20,817 nt of DNA. Source: Phallusia fumigata (Eukaryota; Chordata; Ascidiacea; Phlebobranchia; Ascidiidae). Position numbers and translations under genes: made by a program. Shown piece by piece: positions 18,501 to 20,817 of this stretch. The notes beneath the pieces were generated by a model. It was not told where the DNA came from. It made no database searches and saw only the letters and a list, made by a program, of their open reading frames with translations. Positions within the stretch are counted from its first letter, which is position 1. Each line of letters begins with the position of its first letter. The stretch covers positions 1-20,817 of the forward strand of contig QXVZ01012564.1 of the NCBI GenBank assembly GCA_008931825.1. The letters are read 5' to 3'.

Positions 18501-20817
18501 ACACATTACATTAATATAAGTGGGAAGAGTTTTGCCCTCAACAGAATATCCATCTTCTCCATGGTCAACAACATAACCTTGTAAAAATAAATTATATTTG
18601 TCTTTTTGGGGGCGCCGAGCAAGACAAGAACAAATATTTTCTATGGTGACTGCTCTGTGCTTTCTACAAACCATCAGTTAATTTATTTAATACACAGGAT
18701 ATGATTGAGTTGGTTAGCAAGTAGCAATGTGTACAATAGTGTTGTCAATATAATTTTCAGTCAGTTAACTGCGCACAGGGCCTACAAGAGTCACAGATCA
18801 GAGACAACAAGCATTTTTTCGTTAGTAAACAAATTTATTTATTCTTGCAACCCAGTGCAATGCAACAATGTGAGAATGTGCATGTGGATTGCTTATTTGG
18901 ACAATAGGCTAATACTACCTTTATCACATGTGTATTTAGCAGTTGAATCCAGAAATGAAGTAGAAACTTCCAGTTTTGCAAGAAGGACATTTCCAGGCTT
19001 TCCACAATCATAAGCTGTTACATTGATATTTGGTTAAGTTGTTTAAAGTATTATTTGTTTGGGTTTCACTCACTTAAGATGCAGCAAGCATCTGAATGGT
19101 TTAATCTAACCAACACATGTAGTTCAATGCTATGTGATGTTTTTTCAAAAACTTGTTTGTTAGAAGTTATACGGTAAACAAAATCAACAACTCACGAAAA
19201 CAGTGAAATAAACTTGGATTCGGAACCCATTTGGCTTCATGAGAACATTTGCTAAAAACTTCAATCTTGTAAATCTGGGTTGTGGTTTGACTGAACACAT
19301 GCCCTTTCAAGCACTTGTATCTAGCTTGGGCTTTGTAATGAGTAACTGAAGTTACAATTGTTGCATTTGCAATTTTCGGTGGTGTTGGACAAGATAAGGC
19401 TGCAAATATTAAATAAAATACAGGATGGACGGGAGTTTGGGTGACCACCTTCCGCACACAAGGTTCTGCGTTATATTTATCTCCTGTTTTTTGAGCAAAA
19501 CACTTTAGTAGCATTAAATCGAATTTGACATTATCAATCCAAAAAAACTAATAAAAAATAACCCAAACAAACAGCAAAAAACTCTGTCCACTGCAAATAT
19601 TTATTTTCTACAAATACTTTGCTAAAGTATTTTTGGTAAATTCTTCATGTTTCTGTTATGGTTCCTTTTTCGCACCTGTTTAATTCATCACCTACTGCTA
19701 ATTTAGTCTCTAACTAGTAGTTGATAATTATAAACACAATAAAAACAAAAGTTACAAAAAGGGTTACCTTTGCAGTTAAAAGCAGCTGGATTCACATCCC
19801 ATGTTCCATCTTCCTGGCATTTGATCATTGCAAAAGTTAAACCTCGAAACTTTAACGTTCCTGACATCAGGTAGCCACTGTTACATGAATATGTCACAGT
19901 GTGGCCGGCTTTATACACTGAACCATGTTTTGTTGCATGGGGAATTGATAGTGGAGGAACTGGACAAGTAACAACTGAAAAAAAAACAAGTTTGTACTTT
20001 GGGTTACTTCTAAAACGAAGTTTGGCAAATGTCAAAGTTTTTTTCCATTTGGTTACTTATGTCAATGAAAAGTTTTAAATGCAACATGATTCCTAAGAAA
20101 GGATACTCATACTGGAAAAATAAACATCAACCACATTCACNGGGTAGTCTACTTAACCTTTGCAGTGAAAAGCAGCTGGATTCACATCCCATGTTCCATC
20201 TTCCTGGCATTTGATCATTGCAAAAGTTAAACCTCGAAACTTTAACGTTCCTGACATCAGGTAGCCGCTGTTACATGAATATGTCACAGTGTGGCCGGCT
20301 TTATACACTGAACCATGTTTTGCTGCATGGGGAATTGATAGTGGAGGAACTGGACAAGTAACAACTGAAAAAAAAACAAGTTTGTACTTTGGGTTACTTC
20401 TAAAACGAAGTTTGGCAAATGTCAAAGTTTTTTTCCATTTGGTTACTTATGTCAATGAAAAGTTTTAAATGCAACATGATTCCTAAGAAAGGATACTCAT
20501 ACTGGAAAAATAAACATCAACCACATTCACCAAACTATAGCCTTATTTTACCAGACTATGTGGTATTTGTTTTCCAAACTCTATGAGTCTAAATTTTGTC
20601 AATATTTTCCAAGTCTCCAAACTTGGTGTTTTATGTCTGTTTGTTTTTAATTGGCTTTAACACAGTGCTGTCCCAAGCCCAACAAGGTTAATTAGAAATG
20701 ATCTAAGTAACTGCAGTTTTGCCCATTTTCTGATTTCAGATTGTGTCATTGTCCGAAACCATTTATAAAGCAAATCATTGTATGTTGCCCTACCTTCACA
20801 TTCGTATGTTTTAGGAT
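11196..20817 (-). CDS. Gene 1: sushi/discoidin/PLAT polycystin-1-like membrane receptor, 5' partial
   Basis: Spliced gene; the 5' end is beyond the right edge. Exons in coding order: 20794-20817 (partial), 20158-20364, 19196-19399, 18919-19014, 18452-18577, 17978-18184, 17459-17644, 16756-16989, 16490-16662, 16132-16287, 15382-15507, 15004-15122, 14465-14675, 14087-14259, 11196-12504. All introns have GT-AG ends and the phases agree at each junction, giving about 1,180 residues here. Domains in order: seven CCPs (the first partial), an unknown linker, F5/8C, TM1, PLAT, then a TM2-TM5-like block ending at a TAA. Polycystin-1 relatives are surface receptors whose TM1 is followed by an intracellular PLAT domain. 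This one appears to lack the REJ/GAIN-GPS region and the six-helix channel module. A second copy of the 15004-15122, 14465-14675 and 14087-14259 exons lies at 12879-13912. A receptor that binds ligand through its ectodomain is inferred. The exon chain is well supported; the family name is moderately sure. Confidence 0.75.
12505..12878. other. Gene 1 intron before the last exon
   Basis: A 374-bp intron splitting the PLAT domain, gt at 12878 to ag before 12504. Its distal part (from 12701) is in the duplicated block. Nothing else was recognised. Confidence 0.6.
12879..13051 (-). CDS. Duplicate of the PLAT first-half exon
   Basis: An open 173-nt copy of 14087-14259 differing by only a few bases (CSPI in place of CTPI; the others are silent). 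It is the PLAT exon closest to the last exon, and its AG|G junction with 12504 is in frame. Confidence 0.65.
13257..13467 (-). CDS. Duplicate of the discoidin-end/TM1 exon
   Basis: An open 211-nt copy of 14465-14675 at a constant offset of 1,208 bases. It differs in the TM helix (ISVVIVFYALL in place of ISVVIGFYALL) and at a few silent sites. Splice sites and phases are identical. It belongs to the copy next to the last exon, so the reference gene model could use either this set or the distal one, but not both. Confidence 0.6.
13794..13912 (-). CDS. Duplicate of the discoidin C-terminal exon
   Basis: An open 119-nt copy of 15004-15122 with the same acceptor and donor. It differs in a few bases, for example VSTDK in place of VSSDK. 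It lies 12 bases from the N at 13924. Spliced after the 14087-14259 exon (which ends in phase 2) it would enter in the wrong phase, so it cannot simply be a further constitutive exon. Confidence 0.6.
14087..14259 (-). CDS. Gene 1 exon: first half of PLAT/LH2 domain
   Basis: A 173-nt exon enters in phase 0 and leaves in phase 2. YAYELSINTAWKKMDSDLLF followed by RIQGTRGCTPIVWLRR matches the start of PLAT (Y-x-Y-x-V-x-V-x-T ... V-x-I-x-L-x-G ... L). Spliced in frame to 11196-12504 it continues GILRPGFTDTLAVHVPSDVG, the PLAT segment in which an Asp-Thr-Phe-like motif leads into the loop before the HDN strand. PLAT domains in polycystins are intracellular and bind phosphoinositides or proteins. 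A second copy is at 12879-13051 and a frameshifted third copy at 4433-4600. Confidence 0.72.
14465..14675 (-). CDS. Gene 1 exon: end of discoidin domain plus TM1
   Basis: A 211-nt exon enters in phase 2 and leaves in phase 0. It opens with FVRLNVTTTALMSAP and FGLYGTLFHC, the usual closing strand of an F5/8C domain with its final Cys. After a short polar stretch comes a TM helix (PTLISVVIGFYALLVVLAV), then basic RQDMKNRWK, as expected at the cytoplasmic face. The next exon starts the PLAT domain, which is the polycystin-1 order of TM1 then PLAT. The second copy is at 13257-13467. Confidence 0.75.
15004..15122 (-). CDS. Gene 1 exon: F5/8 type C domain, C-terminal strands
   Basis: A 119-nt exon enters in phase 0 after a tttttgtctcag acceptor and leaves in phase 2. 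It encodes SFYIYVSSDKLHWKYLGPF, then SRKYFFHNFDMFPAR. This fits the F5/8C pattern of a Val-Ser-Asp-x-x-x-Trp strand followed by Pro-Ala-Arg and the next strand (FVRLNV in the next exon). A nearly identical exon sits at 13794-13912. Confidence 0.75.
15382..15507 (-). CDS. Gene 1 exon: central part of F5/8 type C domain
   Basis: A 126-nt phase 0-0 exon encodes 42 residues. The core FDTWKGWTFTIDLKLVHVIG followed by SIRLYSS is the classic discoidin block: Trp, a hydrophobic strand, Asp-Leu, Val/Ile, then an Ile-x-Leu-Tyr strand. Its frame continues without change into 15004-15122. Confidence 0.75.
15846..15916. other. Nested inverted repeats in a gene 1 intron
   Basis: Outer arms cggaac (15846-15851) and gttccg (15911-15916); inner arms acaatgagt (15874-15882) and actcattgt (15901-15909); a small hairpin aacgc/gcgtt (15852-15856, 15863-15867) between them. 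Together they could form a three-way branched structure in DNA or RNA. No known RNA family was recognised. Confidence 0.45.
15975..16083 (-). repeat. tRNA-derived SINE-like fragment with a G12 tract
   Basis: The minus strand has tagctggttagtg at 16079-16067, resembling a pol III A box, and ggttgtgggttct at 16046-16034, resembling the T-arm/B box. Their spacing is tRNA-like. An uninterrupted run of 12 G (plus strand 16022-16033) follows the B-box side. It cannot fold as a full tRNA and lies in a gene 1 intron, so a SINE head is the best reading. Confidence 0.5.
16132..16287 (-). CDS. Gene 1 exon: N-terminal part of F5/8 type C (discoidin) domain
   Basis: A 156-nt phase 0-0 exon encodes 52 residues. 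The segment CGPDKAVDGELDTYWMP matches the discoidin pattern in which a conserved Ala-x-Asp-Gly precedes Thr-x-Trp. Upstream in the exon are HWLDLSQLRIETTHVPN. F5/8C domains are beta-barrels that bind lipid, glycan or protein ligands at cell surfaces. The acceptor is ttttag and the donor is gtgagg. Confidence 0.7.
16490..16662 (-). CDS. Gene 1 exon: extracellular linker of unknown fold
   Basis: A 173-nt exon has a ttttcag acceptor, enters in phase 1 and leaves in phase 0. It encodes about 57 residues, starting DKLKATTLNNLARTSNKQYY and ending NVLVKSENLKCAPQ, with one cysteine near the end. I do not recognise a domain. By position it links the CCP array to the discoidin domain and could form the first strand of the latter. 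It is accepted as an exon because both splice sites and both phases fit. Confidence 0.6.
16756..16989 (-). CDS. Gene 1 exon: last sushi (CCP) domain, with a long insert
   Basis: A 234-nt phase 1-1 exon contains ATCLNPGSVEHALQN, LLQYKCSREFFVG, IKCTRSGKW and VQC. All four CCP cysteines and the Trp are present. About 15 extra charged residues (around EWVANPEKENK) lie between the second and third Cys, making the module about 78 residues. It joins in phase 1 to the linker exon 16490-16662. Confidence 0.85.
17151..17339 (-). repeat. Dispersed repeat, copy 2 (about 190 bp)
   Basis: Second copy of the element at 5855-6058, in the same orientation. It sits in the gene 1 intron between exons 16756-16989 and 17459-17644. 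Divergence between the copies is substantial, so the insertions are old. It accounts for much of this longer intron. Confidence 0.65.
17459..17644 (-). CDS. Gene 1 exon: sushi (CCP) domain
   Basis: A 186-nt phase 1-1 exon contains VKCPNPGRKKHGKQF, VTYQCDDEFYIEPG, IQCNDRGDW and FECK: four cysteines, the conserved Trp, and the usual CCP length of about 62 residues. The region before the second Cys is strongly basic. Confidence 0.9.
17978..18184 (-). CDS. Gene 1 exon: sushi (CCP) domain
   Basis: A 207-nt phase 1-1 exon contains IQCPFPTKPLYGY, RVTCMRGYEVFEEE, AICMSDGTW and VKC, giving all four CCP cysteines plus the Gly-Tyr and Trp signatures. The donor is gtaagt and the acceptor is tttcag. Confidence 0.9.
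18452..18577 (-). CDS. Gene 1 exon: second half of a split sushi domain
   Basis: A 126-nt exon encodes GYVVDHGEDGYSV through INVMCDVTYAWEPNPRDITC. It supplies the third and fourth CCP cysteines and the conserved Trp. The acceptor follows a T-rich tract ending acaag and the donor is gtaagt. Joined to the preceding exon it restores a normal CCP of about 70 residues. Confidence 0.75.
18919..19014 (-). CDS. Gene 1 exon: first half of a split sushi domain
   Basis: A 96-nt exon encodes AYDCGKPGNVLLAK through AKYTCDK, which covers the first and second CCP cysteines. It ends in phase 1 at a GTAGTA donor and joins in frame to 18452-18577. This is the only CCP in the window interrupted by an intron. 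Confidence 0.75.
19196..19399 (-). CDS. Gene 1 exon: sushi (CCP) domain
   Basis: A 204-nt phase 1-1 exon has the core LSCPTPPKIANATIV, then YKC-LKGH, SKCSHEAKW and FHC. These give the four CCP cysteines and the conserved Trp. The stretch between the second and third Cys is longer than usual because of a Thr-rich insert (SQTTTQIYK). The acceptor is tttgcag and the donor is gtgagt. Confidence 0.85.
19768..19974 (-). CDS. Gene 1 exon: second copy of the same sushi domain
   Basis: This exon differs from 20158-20364 by only two predicted residues (HATKH against HAAKH, and AFNC against AFHC). The flanking introns are also nearly identical over about 370 nt, and the copies meet beside an N at 20141. 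Both are open and phase 1-1, so a true tandem exon duplication would be translatable. The pattern matches the other N-flanked duplications in the window, so an unmerged allele is more likely. Confidence 0.7.
20158..20364 (-). CDS. Gene 1 exon: sushi (CCP) domain
   Basis: A 207-nt phase 1-1 exon encodes one complete CCP module. It starts VTCPVPPLSIPHA and has the four conserved cysteines (TCP, YSC, IKC, HC), the Gly-Tyr after the second Cys, and the DGTW tryptophan before the last Cys. CCP modules are about 60-residue beta-rich extracellular domains used for protein binding. The acceptor follows an A/T-rich tract ending tttcag. A near-identical copy of the exon lies at 19768-19974. Confidence 0.9.
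20794..20817 (-). CDS. Gene 1 exon: end of a sushi (CCP) domain, cut by window edge
   Basis: The last codons of an exon read P-K-T-Y-E-C-E and are followed by a GT donor. The Cys just before the phase-1 donor matches the C4 position at which the other sushi exons end. Only 24 bases are visible. Confidence 0.6.

Larger units (their letters stand above)
19765..20530. repeat. Direct duplication of about 0.37 kb near an N (20141)
   Basis: 19765-20140 and 20157-20530 are almost identical and each holds one sushi exon with flanking intron. The first copy ends at ccacattcac, exactly at the N. The second contains the same ten bases and continues into unique sequence. Confidence 0.85.

Overview
The window looks like nuclear DNA from a marine invertebrate deuterostome, most likely an ascidian tunicate such as Ciona. 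The grounds are AT-rich sequence, short GT-AG introns, phase-1 sushi exons, a polycystin-1-type membrane protein, small dispersed repeats, and paired near-identical segments that look like unmerged alleles of a very polymorphic animal. The species is an inference. All convincing genes are on the minus strand, so they read from high to low coordinates.

Gene 1 (20817 down to 11196) is a multi-exon receptor whose 5' end lies outside the window. It encodes about seven sushi (CCP) domains, a linker of unknown fold, an F5/8 type C (discoidin) domain, a first membrane helix, a PLAT domain split over two exons, and a 1.3-kb last exon resembling TM2-TM5 of polycystin-1. It stops before the polycystin channel part. 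Intron phases agree at every junction when one copy of each duplicated block is used. A discoidin domain sits where polycystins normally carry REJ/GAIN-GPS, which makes the architecture unusual.

Gene 2 (10045 down to 6532) is a complete six-exon gene for a predicted 256-residue type I membrane protein: signal peptide, compact CUB-like domain, partial second CUB-like domain, EGF-like module, one TM helix and a very short tail, with a poly(A) signal after the stop. Gene 3 (3376 to beyond position 1) is its paralogue. Four exons of gene 3 are visible, and one has lost its splice acceptor.

Upstream of each CUB gene are decayed pieces of the 3' half of gene 1: 10566-10955 before gene 2, and 4192-5700 before gene 3. 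The locus therefore grew by tandem duplication of a unit made of the 3' end of the polycystin-like gene plus a CUB gene.

Four places (around 6837, 8215, 13924 and 20141) contain two near-identical copies separated by or next to a single N. At 6837 and 13924 the arrangement breaks exons or reading frame, so these are best read as assembly duplications of two haplotypes, not biology. No CRISPR array, rRNA, functional tRNA or convincing plus-strand gene was seen.
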